From Actinomycetota bacterium (GTDB taxonomy: Bacteria; Actinomycetota; Acidimicrobiia; Acidimicrobiales; RAAP-2): DNA of 19,793 bases. The stretch covers positions 1 through 19,793 of the forward strand of contig WLKR01000004.1 in NCBI GenBank assembly GCA_009701115.1, read 5' to 3'. Positions 1 through 7,770 of the stretch are shown here, one piece after another. Position 1 is the stretch's first letter, and every line of letters starts with the position of its first letter. The notes beneath the pieces were generated by a model. It did no database searches and was not told where the DNA came from. It saw nothing but the letters and a program-made list of their open reading frames with translations. A program made the position numbers and the translations under genes.

Positions 1-1191
1 CTCGTCGAAGACTTCGCTACAGATTTTGATCACGCAGACCCCCAATGGGTGAACAACCCGTATCCCATCTGGGAAGACCTCCGCACCCGGTGCCCCGTGG
101 CCCACACTGACCGCTACGGCGGCGCTTGGTTCCCCGCGACCCACGAGCTTGTGAGCCGCGTTGCCAAGGACACTGAGAACTTCACCAGTCGCTCAGTAGT
201 TATGTCGAACCTCCGCCCGACCGATGAGGACCTGCCAGCACCGATTGGAATTGCCCCTCCGATTACTTCCGACCCACCATTTCACGCGATTGCCCGTCGC
301 TTGGTGCTTCCCGCGTTTGCACCCGGTGTTGTGAACGCTCTTGAGCCGCAAATTCGCGCGCTCTGCAATCGTCTGCTCGACGACATGGGTGACGCCGCCG
401 TTGTCAACGGCGGCACGCAGTTCGCGCAGTACATCCCCGTGGGCGTTATCCAGCAGATGCTGGGCTTCCCGCTTGAAGACATTGAGATGTTCCTGCAGAT
501 TGTTATTGATGTACTGGACTCAATCGACTCTACGGCCGAAGACCGCCAGGCAACGGCCGACAAGAATCGTGCGTACTTCGAAAAGCAGATTCAAGACCAC
601 GTCGACAATCCCCGTGATGACTTCACCACCTACCTCCTGAACGCCGAAATTGCCGGAGGCAAGCTAGAGCTTGACCACGTCATCGGCACGATGGTCTTGA
701 CGTTGGTCGCCGGCATCGACACGACGTGGTCAGCTATCTCTTCGTCGTTGTGGCACTTGGCGCAGAACCCAGACGACCTCGCTCGACTCGTAAACGAGCC
801 CGAACTTATGGACGTGGCCGTTGAAGAGTTCCTTCGCTTCTACGCGCCAGTCACGATGGCCCGTCTCGTAGCGAAGGATCACGACTTCAACGGTTGTCCG
901 ATGAAGAAGGATGACTGGGTCCTCTTGGGCTTTCCAGCCGCTAACCGCGACCCTGAAGTATTCGAGGACGCCGACAAGTTCATTATCGATCGTCGAGAAA
1001 ACCGTCACGTGGCCTTCGGCCTAGGCATTCACCGCTGTGCCGGTTCGAACCTCGCCCGACTCGAGCTCAAGGTGGCGATCCAGGAGTTCATCAAGCGCTA
1101 CCCGACATTTACGCTGGAAAATCCCAGCGAAGTCACCTTTTCACCAGGTCAGGTGCGGGGCGCCAGGAACCTACCAATCCGCGTGAAATAA
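1..1191 (+). CDS. Cytochrome P450, 5' end cut by window edge
   Basis: Soluble bacterial-type P450 monooxygenase. The reading frame is open from base 1, and its first codons match residues 7 onward of the intact paralog at 1471, so only about six N-terminal residues are missing. The GTG at 49 is internal. Visible motifs, numbered from base 1: a C-helix DPPFHAIARR; the I-helix oxygen-activation motif AGIDTT at 237-242; ExxR in EEFLRF; and the heme-thiolate loop FGLGIHRCAG with the cysteine at 346. There is no signal peptide or membrane anchor, as expected for class I systems fed by a ferredoxin. The substrate cannot be read from sequence. It is colinear with the second P450 (the motif offset is exactly six residues in both places), so the two are tandem duplicates. 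A ferredoxin gene may also precede this copy, outside the window. Confidence 0.95.
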   Translation, partial: LVEDFATDFDHADPQWVNNPYPIWEDLRTRCPVAHTDRYGGAWFPATHELVSRVAKDTENFTSRSVVMSNLRPTDEDLPAPIGIAPPITSDPPFHAIARRLVLPAFAPGVVNALEPQIRALCNRLLDDMGDAAVVNGGTQFAQYIPVGVIQQMLGFPLEDIEMFLQIVIDVLDSIDSTAEDRQATADKNRAYFEKQIQDHVDNPRDDFTTYLLNAEIAGGKLELDHVIGTMVLTLVAGIDTTWSAISSSLWHLAQNPDDLARLVNEPELMDVAVEEFLRFYAPVTMARLVAKDHDFNGCPMKKDDWVLLGFPAANRDPEVFEDADKFIIDRRENRHVAFGLGIHRCAGSNLARLELKVAIQEFIKRYPTFTLENPSEVTFSPGQVRGARNLPIRVK

Positions 1192-1218
1192 GGGGTTACC
1201 GTAATTTCTCCGCTGTAG

Positions 1219-1252
1219 TTGAGGTGAGACAAAACAGGTGTTATTGTCTCAC
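1219..1252 (+). promoter_or_regulatory. Candidate promoter with perfect inverted-repeat operator
   Basis: Upstream of the ferredoxin a TTGAGG box (1219-1224) and a TATTGT box (1242-1247) lie 17 bp apart, a plausible -35/-10 pair. GTGAGACAA (1224-1232) and TTGTCTCAC (1244-1252) form a perfect 9-bp inverted repeat with an 11-nt spacer. The left arm abuts the -35 box and the right arm covers the -10 box and start region, as expected for a repressor operator of TetR-like geometry. No T-run follows, so a terminator is less likely. No regulator gene for it is visible in the window. Confidence 0.5.
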
Positions 1253-1273
1253 TAACGCCACAAAGGAGGGGTT

Positions 1274-1468
1274 GTGAAGGTAGTTATCAACGCAGATGCC
1301 TGTACCGGTCAAGGTCGGTGCTTCGGTATCGCGCCCGAACTATTCGATTTCGATGACTTGGGTAACGGAGTAGTGAAGGGTGACGGAAACGTCACGCCGG
1401 AACTCGTAGAAAAGGCCCGCTTGGCTGAAGCCAACTGCCCCGAGCACGCAATCTCAATCGAGGAATAG
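1274..1468 (+). CDS. Small P450-associated ferredoxin, 3Fe-4S-like
   Basis: A 64-residue ferredoxin that most likely passes electrons from a reductase to the flanking P450s. The GTG start is preceded by a strong Shine-Dalgarno AAAGGAGG at 1262-1269. Cysteines are at 10, 16 and 55, the last in CP. The first cluster motif is C10-TGQGR-C16: the central position that is cysteine in 4Fe-4S proteins is glutamine (Q13). This fits the single-cluster [3Fe-4S]-type ferredoxins that accompany actinobacterial P450s, although glutamine there is unusual in my recollection. The stop codon lies 2 nt before the next P450, so the two are surely cotranscribed. Confidence 0.9.
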   Translation: MKVVINADACTGQGRCFGIAPELFDFDDLGNGVVKGDGNVTPELVEKARLAEANCPEHAISIEE

Positions 1469-1470
1469 TC

Positions 1471-2682
1471 ATGTCGATCAAGCCCCCCGTAGAAGACTTC
1501 GCGACCGACTGGGACCACACGGACCCAGCTTGGGTTGCCAACCCTTACCCGATCTGGGACGAACTTCGTGAGAAGTGCCCAGTCGCCCACACTGACCGCT
1601 ACGGCGGTGGTTGGTTCCCATCGACCTACGAACTCGTTTCAGCCGTAGCGAACGACACGGATAACTTCACGAGCCGTACCGTGGTTATTGGTAATGGTCG
1701 TCCGGGCGAAGATGCACCGCCAGCACCAATTGGTGTGGCCCCGCCAATTTCTTCGGACCCACCCTTCCACCACATTGCTCGTCGTTTGATCCTCCCCGCG
1801 TTCTCGCCCGGAGTTGTTAACACGATCGAGACGTTCGTGCGTGAGTACTGCGGAAAGTTGCTTGACAACGTTTCGGCCCAGGAGATTGTCAACGGTGGTT
1901 CGGACTACGCCCAGTACATTCCCGTAGCCGTTATCCGCCAGATGCTCGGCTTCCCGGAAAAAGACGAAGACTTATTCCGGGAAATCGTCCACATCGTTAT
2001 GGAAGGTATCGATGAGCCCGACCTCGAGAAGCGAATCGCGGCCTTTGAGCCCATTCGCCTCTACATGGAAGAGCAACTCCAGGACCACATCGACCACCCC
2101 CGTGACGACCTCACGTCGTACCTGTTGAATGCCGAAATTGCTGGTACCAAGTTGCTCCCCGAGCACATTTTTGGAACCATCCTTCTGGTGCTCGTGGCCG
2201 GCATCGACACCACCTGGTCGGGCATCGCTTCATCGCTCTACCACTTGGCCACGAACCCCAAGGACCTCGAGCGTCTCGTAAACGAGCCCGAGCTCATGCC
2301 ACTGGCGATTGAAGAGTTCTTGCGCTTCTACTCACCAGTGACGATGGCTCGCTTGGTTAAGGAAGACTTCGACTTCAATGGCTGCCCAATGAAGAAGGAC
2401 GACTGGCTGCTACTGGGCTTCCCAGCCGCCAACCGCGACCCGAAGGCATTCCCCGACGCTGACAAGTTCATTATCGACCGTGAGATCAACCGTCACGTGG
2501 CGTTCGGTCTAGGCATTCACCGTTGTGCCGGTTCGAACTTGGCTCGTATGGAAATGCGCGTGGCTATCGAAGAGTTCATCAAGCGCTACCCGAAGTTCGA
2601 GTTGACTGATGCCGATGTAGTTACCTGGTCGCAGGGCCAAGTACGCGGCGCCCGCCACTTGCCACTCCGGATTCTCAACTAA
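1471..2682 (+). CDS. Cytochrome P450, complete paralog
   Basis: A full-length 403-residue soluble P450. Motifs: C-helix DPPFHHIARR; I-helix AGIDTT at 243-248, where the acid/threonine pair D246/T247 supports oxygen activation; EEFLRF as the ExxR helix; and FGLGIHRCAG with heme-ligating C352. The ATG lies 2 nt after the ferredoxin stop and a GAGGAA stretch before it can serve as ribosome-binding site. Most residues match the upstream P450 without gaps across the core. The N-terminal region, the B-C region and the very C-terminus differ most. Substrate and CYP family are not assignable by eye. The gene ends just before a bidirectional terminator. Confidence 0.95.
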   Translation: MSIKPPVEDFATDWDHTDPAWVANPYPIWDELREKCPVAHTDRYGGGWFPSTYELVSAVANDTDNFTSRTVVIGNGRPGEDAPPAPIGVAPPISSDPPFHHIARRLILPAFSPGVVNTIETFVREYCGKLLDNVSAQEIVNGGSDYAQYIPVAVIRQMLGFPEKDEDLFREIVHIVMEGIDEPDLEKRIAAFEPIRLYMEEQLQDHIDHPRDDLTSYLLNAEIAGTKLLPEHIFGTILLVLVAGIDTTWSGIASSLYHLATNPKDLERLVNEPELMPLAIEEFLRFYSPVTMARLVKEDFDFNGCPMKKDDWLLLGFPAANRDPKAFPDADKFIIDREINRHVAFGLGIHRCAGSNLARMEMRVAIEEFIKRYPKFELTDADVVTWSQGQVRGARHLPLRILN

Positions 2683-2688
2683 GCGTTA

Positions 2689-3612
2689 CTACTCGGCTAA
2701 AACGCCCGAGTCACTCTGGTCCGCCAGCTGTGGCTCGGGCGTTTTGCTGTCCTCGGTGAATTGCACCGGAGTTGCAGTACTTGTCGCATTCATCCGTGCT
2801 CTGAGGATGTAAAAACCAGCCCAAGTAGCCAAGACGATTCCGATGAGTACCAAAAAGAGCAGCGTGGTCTGTTGTAGTCCGGTCTCCACGCGGAGAACAA
2901 CGCGGTCAATGAGTACGCGGGCGTATGGATCGGTGATGTCTATGTCTTGCACGCTGGATGAAAGGCGGGTGCTGACGAGTGCCAAGAACAACGTGGGGAT
3001 ACCGAGGGCTAAGCCAAATCCGAGGTATTGGAAGGTTCGGCGACGCACAATGAATCGTGCAACCACGAAAGCCAGACCGAAGGCGGCAATCAGAAAGCCC
3101 CACATTGCGGTACCGAATGCATCCAGGGGATTTCCCGACTCGCCATCGGCCTTCACGGTGATAGCAAGACTCGACAGGTCCGTTGGATGTGCCGGAATGC
3201 GGCTGTCTACGGCGTGCATAGCCCCGGTGATGCGGAAAAGTAAAGGACTCGTATCGATGATGGCAGCCTGATGGGTCACCTTGGCGGTGATGAACTTCAT
3301 CGCTATGTCTCGGGCGATTTCTTGAGTCTGGGGGTCACGCACGGTGGCGGCTATGGCCGCCGCAAGTGCATCCTTGTGGGCGGCGAAGACCGGTGCGACA
3401 TCTGGTGAAGCGTCCTTTTGGAGATTCGTCACCAGGAGAAGTCCGATGGCGTTGGAGCCTTCGGTGGTGGAAATAATGGAGAGTGCGGTGTCGACGGCCT
3501 GATTGGGGGTGCCTACGAGGGCATCTCCAGATTTAGCGATTCCCGCTACGAAGACAAACAGCCCCGCCAGTAGTAATAGAAGTACGGCGGCAACGCGACG
3601 AATGATTCCCAT
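2689..3612 (-). CDS. Four-helix membrane protein of unknown function
   Basis: A 307-residue protein I do not recognise. Hydrophobic helices lie at about 7-25, 168-188, 197-214 and 249-270. Between helix 1 and helix 2 is a soluble domain of about 140 residues, probably outside the cell, with alanine-rich helical stretches. The C-terminal tail of about 35 residues is polar. The ATG start has a purine-rich GAGAGAG stretch just upstream. It follows pepP on the same strand after 57 bp and may be cotranscribed with it. Its last codons form one arm and the loop of the strong terminator. There are no cysteines or obvious catalytic motifs, so transport, signalling or envelope roles all remain open. 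Confidence 0.8.
   Translation of the reverse strand: MGIIRRVAAVLLLLLAGLFVFVAGIAKSGDALVGTPNQAVDTALSIISTTEGSNAIGLLLVTNLQKDASPDVAPVFAAHKDALAAAIAATVRDPQTQEIARDIAMKFITAKVTHQAAIIDTSPLLFRITGAMHAVDSRIPAHPTDLSSLAITVKADGESGNPLDAFGTAMWGFLIAAFGLAFVVARFIVRRRTFQYLGFGLALGIPTLFLALVSTRLSSSVQDIDITDPYARVLIDRVVLRVETGLQQTTLLFLVLIGIVLATWAGFYILRARMNATSTATPVQFTEDSKTPEPQLADQSDSGVLAE
2699..2745. terminator. Bidirectional Rho-independent terminator inside a coding end
   Basis: AAAACGCCCGAG (2699-2710) pairs perfectly with CTCGGGCGTTTT (2734-2745): a 12-bp arm. Three further pairs inside it, after one wobble, leave a loop of about 15 nt. The GC-rich stem is followed by TTTT in both directions. It can stop plus-strand transcripts from the P450 and minus-strand transcripts of the convergent membrane-protein gene. 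It lies within the last 18 codons of that minus-strand gene. Confidence 0.8.
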
Positions 3613-3669
3613 GATTCTCTCTCGATGGTGTGGCGCTCATTGTGTCACGCCAGACCAACCGATGGAGAC

Positions 3670-5160
3670 CTAGAGGATGGTGGGCTTGCCCTCTTTTTGT
3701 ATGTTCGACATCCACGCTTCGATTTCATCAACCGATCGAGGCAAGGCCACTGAAAGGTTGCGGTAACCCGTGTCGGTGACCAAGATGTCATCTTCAATCC
3801 GGATACCGATACCTCGATACTCTTCGGGCACGGTGAGGTCATTGGCCTGGAAGTAGAGACCCGGCTCTACGGTGAGAACAAAGCCAGACTGGAGATCGCC
3901 GTAGGCCGATTCATCGCGCGCGTTGGCACAGTCGTGGACATCGAGACCGAGCATGTGGCTCGTTCCATGCAGGGTGTAACGACGGTGGAGCTGCTTGTCG
4001 CGCCGCAGGGCAACCTCGGGTGTTTCCTTAAGAATGCCCCACTCGCAGAGGCCTTCGGCGATGATTCGCATGGCTGTCTCGTGTGGCTTGATGAAGGGCA
4101 CGCCCGGTGCGATGACTTCAATCGCGGCCTGCTGAGCACGGAGCACGAGTTCGTACAGTTTGCGCTGGGCATCGGTGAACTTGCCGTTGATGGGCATGGT
4201 CCTTGTCACGTCCGCGGTGTAGAGGTTGTGACACTCCACGCCGGCATCGAGCAGTAGGAGATCACCATTGCGCACGACCCCGTCGTTGGTCGTCCAGTGC
4301 AGAATTGTGGCGTGGGCGCCCGACGCGGCAATGGTGTCGTAACCGACGTCGTTACCTTCCACGCGTGCCCGGAGATTGAAGACCCCTTCAATGACGCGCT
4401 CACCGTGCTCAACGGCCACCGGGAGGGCCCGCACTACGTCCGCAAAGCCTTTCGCGGTGTAGTCAATGGCTAGCTGGAGTTGCGCTACTTCAAAGTCATC
4501 CTTGACGAGTCTCATGTCACCCAGCGTTTCCACCAGTGAGTGATCGTCGGCGTGTGGCGGGACGAGTTGATCGACCTCACTGTCGAATCCTCGAACCACC
4601 AAGGTGCGAAGTGCAGTCACTCCGGCGAGGTCTGCGGCCAGTTGTTCTAGTGGTGCCGTTTCAATGCCTAGATACTCCGCAGACTCTTCGACACCACGAC
4701 GAGGTCCCACCCAAAGTTCTCCGTATCGAGCATTAGTGAAGAACTCGTGGGTGAGATGGTTCCTGCGCTCGGCTACATACAGCGTGCTGTGGGGGACACC
4801 ATTTTTTGATGTGATGACCAGGACGGTATCGGGATCGAAGCAGGCGGTGAGGTAGTAGAAATCGGTGCCGGGACGGAATCGGTAGTCCGTGTCATTTGCA
4901 CGTACCTTGAGATTGCCGGTGGGGACCACGATGGCGGCATCGGGGAACTGATTTGCGAGAGCAATTCGTCGCTTGGCCGTGAATCCAATGGCGGGGTGCG
5001 GGGTGTTGTCGAGTGGGGCCGGCCCCCAGTGGCTGGTCATGTGTTCAAAGAGAGTGCGTGGACAGGCGGGGCGATGGGGCCCGACCCAGACCCAGTGCTC
5101 AGAAATGGGGTTTTCTTCAGAGACGTCTGGCTCGGGAATATTCGATAGTTCTTCGCTCAC
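3670..5160 (-). CDS. pepP: Xaa-Pro aminopeptidase (aminopeptidase P)
   Basis: A cytosolic metallopeptidase of 496 residues that removes an N-terminal residue preceding proline. The AMP_N domain occupies roughly 50-190 (motif RPGTDFYYLTA) and the M24 pita-bread domain about 225-480. The five dimetal ligands are all visible: D305 in LLLLDAGVE, D317 in YTADVTR, H402 in HGTSHMLGLDVHD, E432 in TVEPGLY and E456 in IRIEDD. The extra N-terminal segment of about 45 residues is common in actinobacterial members. The start is GTG at 5160; no SD precedes it, but TAGATT (5172-5167) lies 6 nt before it, suggesting a leaderless transcript. It is divergent from the sigma-factor gene. Confidence 0.94.
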   Translation of the reverse strand: MSEELSNIPEPDVSEENPISEHWVWVGPHRPACPRTLFEHMTSHWGPAPLDNTPHPAIGFTAKRRIALANQFPDAAIVVPTGNLKVRANDTDYRFRPGTDFYYLTACFDPDTVLVITSKNGVPHSTLYVAERRNHLTHEFFTNARYGELWVGPRRGVEESAEYLGIETAPLEQLAADLAGVTALRTLVVRGFDSEVDQLVPPHADDHSLVETLGDMRLVKDDFEVAQLQLAIDYTAKGFADVVRALPVAVEHGERVIEGVFNLRARVEGNDVGYDTIAASGAHATILHWTTNDGVVRNGDLLLLDAGVECHNLYTADVTRTMPINGKFTDAQRKLYELVLRAQQAAIEVIAPGVPFIKPHETAMRIIAEGLCEWGILKETPEVALRRDKQLHRRYTLHGTSHMLGLDVHDCANARDESAYGDLQSGFVLTVEPGLYFQANDLTVPEEYRGIGIRIEDDILVTDTGYRNLSVALPRSVDEIEAWMSNIQKEGKPTIL

Positions 5161-5172
5161 GAGACAAATCTA
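5161..5172 (-). promoter_or_regulatory. -10 box of probable leaderless pepP promoter
   Basis: Read on the minus strand, TAGATT is followed by six bases and then the GTG start of pepP. This fits the TANNNT -10 element and leaderless transcription known from mycobacteria. I see no good -35 box. Confidence 0.45.
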
Positions 5173-5247
5173 CCGGCGCAGGGGGAGGCATTTTCGAAAT
5201 ATACGAGGAAGTACGGTAAGGAATCGGCTGTTGATGACAATTGCTAA

Positions 5248-5754
5248 GTGATGGTTTCCGTGCCCGTTGACGATTTCTATGACTTTGCTCACACGCACAT
5301 GCCAACCATTGCCAATTTCGCTCGACGCCGTCTGTATCCATTAAATCCCGAAGAGCTCGACGACATTGTGGCTGATGTGCTCATTGTGGCGTGGCGTAAG
5401 CGTGATGTCATTCCCGTAGGAGCCGAAGCACCGTGGCTCATAGGGGTAACCAGGAAAGTGCTCGCCAATGCCCGCCGGAAGAAATACCGTCGCTCCGCAT
5501 ACATTCAGTCACAGCGAGCCGAAGGTACGCATCGTTCTGCTGAAGACCGCGTTCTCAAGGATGCGGCCGTGGAAGCCACTTTGGCCACGCTGTCCTTTGG
5601 TGATCGAGAGATCTTGATGCTGCACTATTGGGACGACCTGACAATCGAGCAAATCGCCACCACCACGGGAGCGACCGTAAATGCGGCCTCCGTCCGTCTT
5701 TCGAGAGCGCGCAAGCGATTCCGAGAAGCTTTTGCCAAGTTTGAAGAATCATGA
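5248..5754 (+). CDS. ECF-type RNA polymerase sigma factor
   Basis: A 168-residue sigma-70 family factor. Region 2 spans about 12-75 (core-binding helix LDDIVADVLIVAWRKR, then the promoter-melting segment APWLIGVTRKVLAN). A short linker of about 35 residues leads to region 4 at about 112-160, with the helix-turn-helix LTIEQIATTTGATVNAASVRLSRAR that reads the -35 box. Domain order and length are those of extracytoplasmic-function sigma factors. The start is GTG at 5248, with ATG at 5251 next to it; neither has an SD, and GACAAT lies 6 nt before the GTG. The next gene downstream encodes a single-pass membrane protein that is its likely regulator. Confidence 0.9.
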   Translation: MMVSVPVDDFYDFAHTHMPTIANFARRRLYPLNPEELDDIVADVLIVAWRKRDVIPVGAEAPWLIGVTRKVLANARRKKYRRSAYIQSQRAEGTHRSAEDRVLKDAAVEATLATLSFGDREILMLHYWDDLTIEQIATTTGATVNAASVRLSRARKRFREAFAKFEES

Positions 5755-5802
5755 AATTTTTGACGTTGTGGCGACATAACTAAGTACTGAAGGGATTACA
5801 CA

Positions 5803-7053
5803 ATGACTGATGAATTCGACCGCCTGCGAGCTGCTAATCCAGCCACGAACTCCACCTATATGCACAGTGACCTGGCCGCCGTCGCCCGTCGCGCTGAAAT
5901 GCCAACTCCCAATGCGCCCACTCGATTCGCTCAGGGATTTCGCCTGAAGATGGCCTCCGCGGCCATGGCGGCGACCCTGCTCACCTCGGGCGGCATTGTG
6001 GCATTGGAGTCCGGCTCTTCGCCACTGCCAGTCTTGACCCTCGGCGCGGCTTCTTCATCCACCGCACCTAAGTCGGAGAGTCCCCTCGCCTCGGGCGGGA
6101 CCAGTGATTCGAAGATTGCCGGCGGTAGTCAAAGTTCAATGAGGATCTGGGGAACGTATGTGTTTTCGGCGTCAGACCGGCTCTCATCATCGCCCGACCA
6201 AGCGCCGGTCTACAGGGTCTCTGGTTCGAGCGACCCCAGAGGTCTGACGATCGATCTCGCCAAGGCGTTGGGCATCTTTGACGCGGCTGTGGAAATCAAG
6301 GTGACCGACGGTGACTTTGGGATTCCTATTACGTGGTACGAGTACACGTCCGACAACGTGACCATCTCGGTCACTGCCAGTGAGCACGGCGCAACGACGT
6401 GGTCTTTCTGGTCGCCCACGGCGGGAGTCTCGAGTAGCGATTCCCTCAACGTGAACACAATTACTAAGCGTGACTTGGCTTCATGGTCGAAGGACGTGAT
6501 CGACGGCCTGCGATTCGACCTTTCCCTTGGCGATGCGGCCTATTCGATCTATGGCGACCAGGGGAGTGTGAGCTACCAAGTGCTCGTCGATGGCATTGTG
6601 ACCGACATGTCGGTGTCGCTGGGGTTTGACAACCAGGGAAAGGTGATCTGGGCAAATGGAAGCGTGGCGAAGTTTGACCGGGTCGGGAACTACCCGCTGA
6701 TTTCGGAGACCGCTGGTGTTGACAACTTGTCCACTGGCTCGCTGTACGGTGGCGGTCCCGTAGCCATGACTGACGACGTCACCGGTGGGGTCGGCTCGAG
6801 CGATGTGATTCCTGTGATCGGATCGGACGACGCTCTAACTCCGCCGATTATCCAGGTTCTGATCACTTCAGCTACGGTGCAGCTCAGTACTCAGCAGATG
6901 ACCGACGGCAGCGTCTGGCTTATCCCGATGTACGCGTACACCGGTACGGCGACCAATGAAGACGGCACCACAACGGAATCCACCTGGAGCACAATCGCGG
7001 TTGACCCTGCGTACCTAAAGATTTCCGTTAGCCCTACCCCGATTGTCTACTGA
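5803..7053 (+). CDS. Single-pass membrane protein, probable anti-sigma partner
   Basis: A 416-residue protein. Residues 1-48 are cytoplasmic and begin with DEFDRLRAANPA, a short helical motif of the kind I associate with membrane proteins encoded after actinobacterial ECF sigma genes. A transmembrane helix follows at about 49-68, then a Ser/Gly/Ala-rich linker to about 110 and a beta-rich extracytoplasmic domain of about 300 residues rich in T, S, V and D. The zinc-binding anti-sigma motif HxxxCxxC is absent, and there are no cysteines. AAGGGA (5790-5795) is a suitable SD before the ATG. The role as sensor or anti-sigma is inferred from position and topology; I do not recognise the outer domain. 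Confidence 0.75.
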   Translation: MTDEFDRLRAANPATNSTYMHSDLAAVARRAEMPTPNAPTRFAQGFRLKMASAAMAATLLTSGGIVALESGSSPLPVLTLGAASSSTAPKSESPLASGGTSDSKIAGGSQSSMRIWGTYVFSASDRLSSSPDQAPVYRVSGSSDPRGLTIDLAKALGIFDAAVEIKVTDGDFGIPITWYEYTSDNVTISVTASEHGATTWSFWSPTAGVSSSDSLNVNTITKRDLASWSKDVIDGLRFDLSLGDAAYSIYGDQGSVSYQVLVDGIVTDMSVSLGFDNQGKVIWANGSVAKFDRVGNYPLISETAGVDNLSTGSLYGGGPVAMTDDVTGGVGSSDVIPVIGSDDALTPPIIQVLITSATVQLSTQQMTDGSVWLIPMYAYTGTATNEDGTTTESTWSTIAVDPAYLKISVSPTPIVY

Positions 7054-7101
7054 TTGACCGATATTGTGCCACAGAGCCAACGCACGGGTCCGCTTGCGTT
7101 C

Positions 7102-7113
7102 TAGGCTCACAAC
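7102..7113 (+). promoter_or_regulatory. -10 box of probable leaderless crotonase promoter
   Basis: TAGGCT at 7102-7107 is followed by six bases and the GTG start at 7114, with no SD. An inverted repeat, AACGCA (7079-7084) and TGCGTT (7095-7100), sits where -35 and spacer sequence would be; it could be an operator or the weak end of the preceding unit. Confidence 0.4.
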
Positions 7114-7770
7114 GTGGATATTTCAGTTGAAAACATTGGTGACGTAGCGCTCGTCCGTTGGAATGATGGTCAGAATCGAATCAATCTTGATTCGATTGAT
7201 CGCATTCGCACCATCTTCCGAGAGTTGGCCGAACGCGAAGGACCACTGGCCGTCGTGTGGACTGGTGCCGACAAGTTCTTCTCGAACGGCTTGGACCTAG
7301 ATCGCTTTGGTAACAACCCCGAAGAGATGGGTGAAACGCTGATTCAGCTGGACCGACTCTTCGGACAGCTCATGGTCTTCCCTGGTTATCTGATTGCTGC
7401 CCTCAATGGTCACACCTTTGCCGGTGGTGCGATGTTGTCACTGACCGCCGACTATCGCATTATGCGAAGCGACCGTGGTTACTGGTGCCTCAACGAAGTA
7501 GATATCAATATGTTCTTGCCCCCCAACATGGCCGACGTGGTGCTTGCACGGATGCCGAAGAACTCCGCACTCGAAGCGATGAATACGGCCCGCCGTTACT
7601 CCGCAGTTGAGGCCAAGGAGGCGGGCATTGTTGAGGCGATTGCCGAAGGTGATGATGTTCTAGCTAAAGCGTTGGAATACGCCGCGGTGATTGCCCAAAA
7701 GAATCGCCGAGGCATTGCCACCCACAAGGAATACATCTTTGGGGACTTGGCGCGCCAACTGCAGGCTTAA
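7114..7770 (+). CDS. Enoyl-CoA hydratase/isomerase (crotonase) family protein
   Basis: A 218-residue crotonase-fold enzyme acting on acyl-CoA thioesters. The oxyanion-hole segments are FFSNGLDLD (55-63) and GHTFAGGAM (99-107). An acidic residue in CLNEVDI (E128) sits where the catalytic glutamate of Δ3,Δ2-enoyl-CoA isomerases is found; the second glutamate typical of hydratases is not evident. The protein is shorter than the usual 250-260 residues, as some peroxisomal-type isomerases are once their targeting ends are excluded. Isomerase is therefore my first choice, with moderate certainty. The start is GTG at 7114. The stop codon overlaps that of the convergent rfbA within TTAA. Confidence 0.85.
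   Translation: MDISVENIGDVALVRWNDGQNRINLDSIDRIRTIFRELAEREGPLAVVWTGADKFFSNGLDLDRFGNNPEEMGETLIQLDRLFGQLMVFPGYLIAALNGHTFAGGAMLSLTADYRIMRSDRGYWCLNEVDINMFLPPNMADVVLARMPKNSALEAMNTARRYSAVEAKEAGIVEAIAEGDDVLAKALEYAAVIAQKNRRGIATHKEYIFGDLARQLQA

Noticed and set aside
5192..5199. TTTCGAAA palindrome between pepP and the sigma gene as an operator
   Set aside because: Only 8 bp, with no extension of symmetry; such palindromes occur by chance in AT-rich spacers.
5207..5247. GGAA-containing repeats upstream of the sigma gene as an autoregulated ECF promoter
   Set aside because: AGGAAG and AGGAAT are present but no matching -10 (CGTC-like) box lies 16-17 bp downstream.
5760..5802. Separate promoter before the anti-sigma-like gene (TTGACG)
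   Set aside because: The best -10 candidates give a spacer of 15 bp or less; cotranscription with the sigma gene explains the 48-bp gap.
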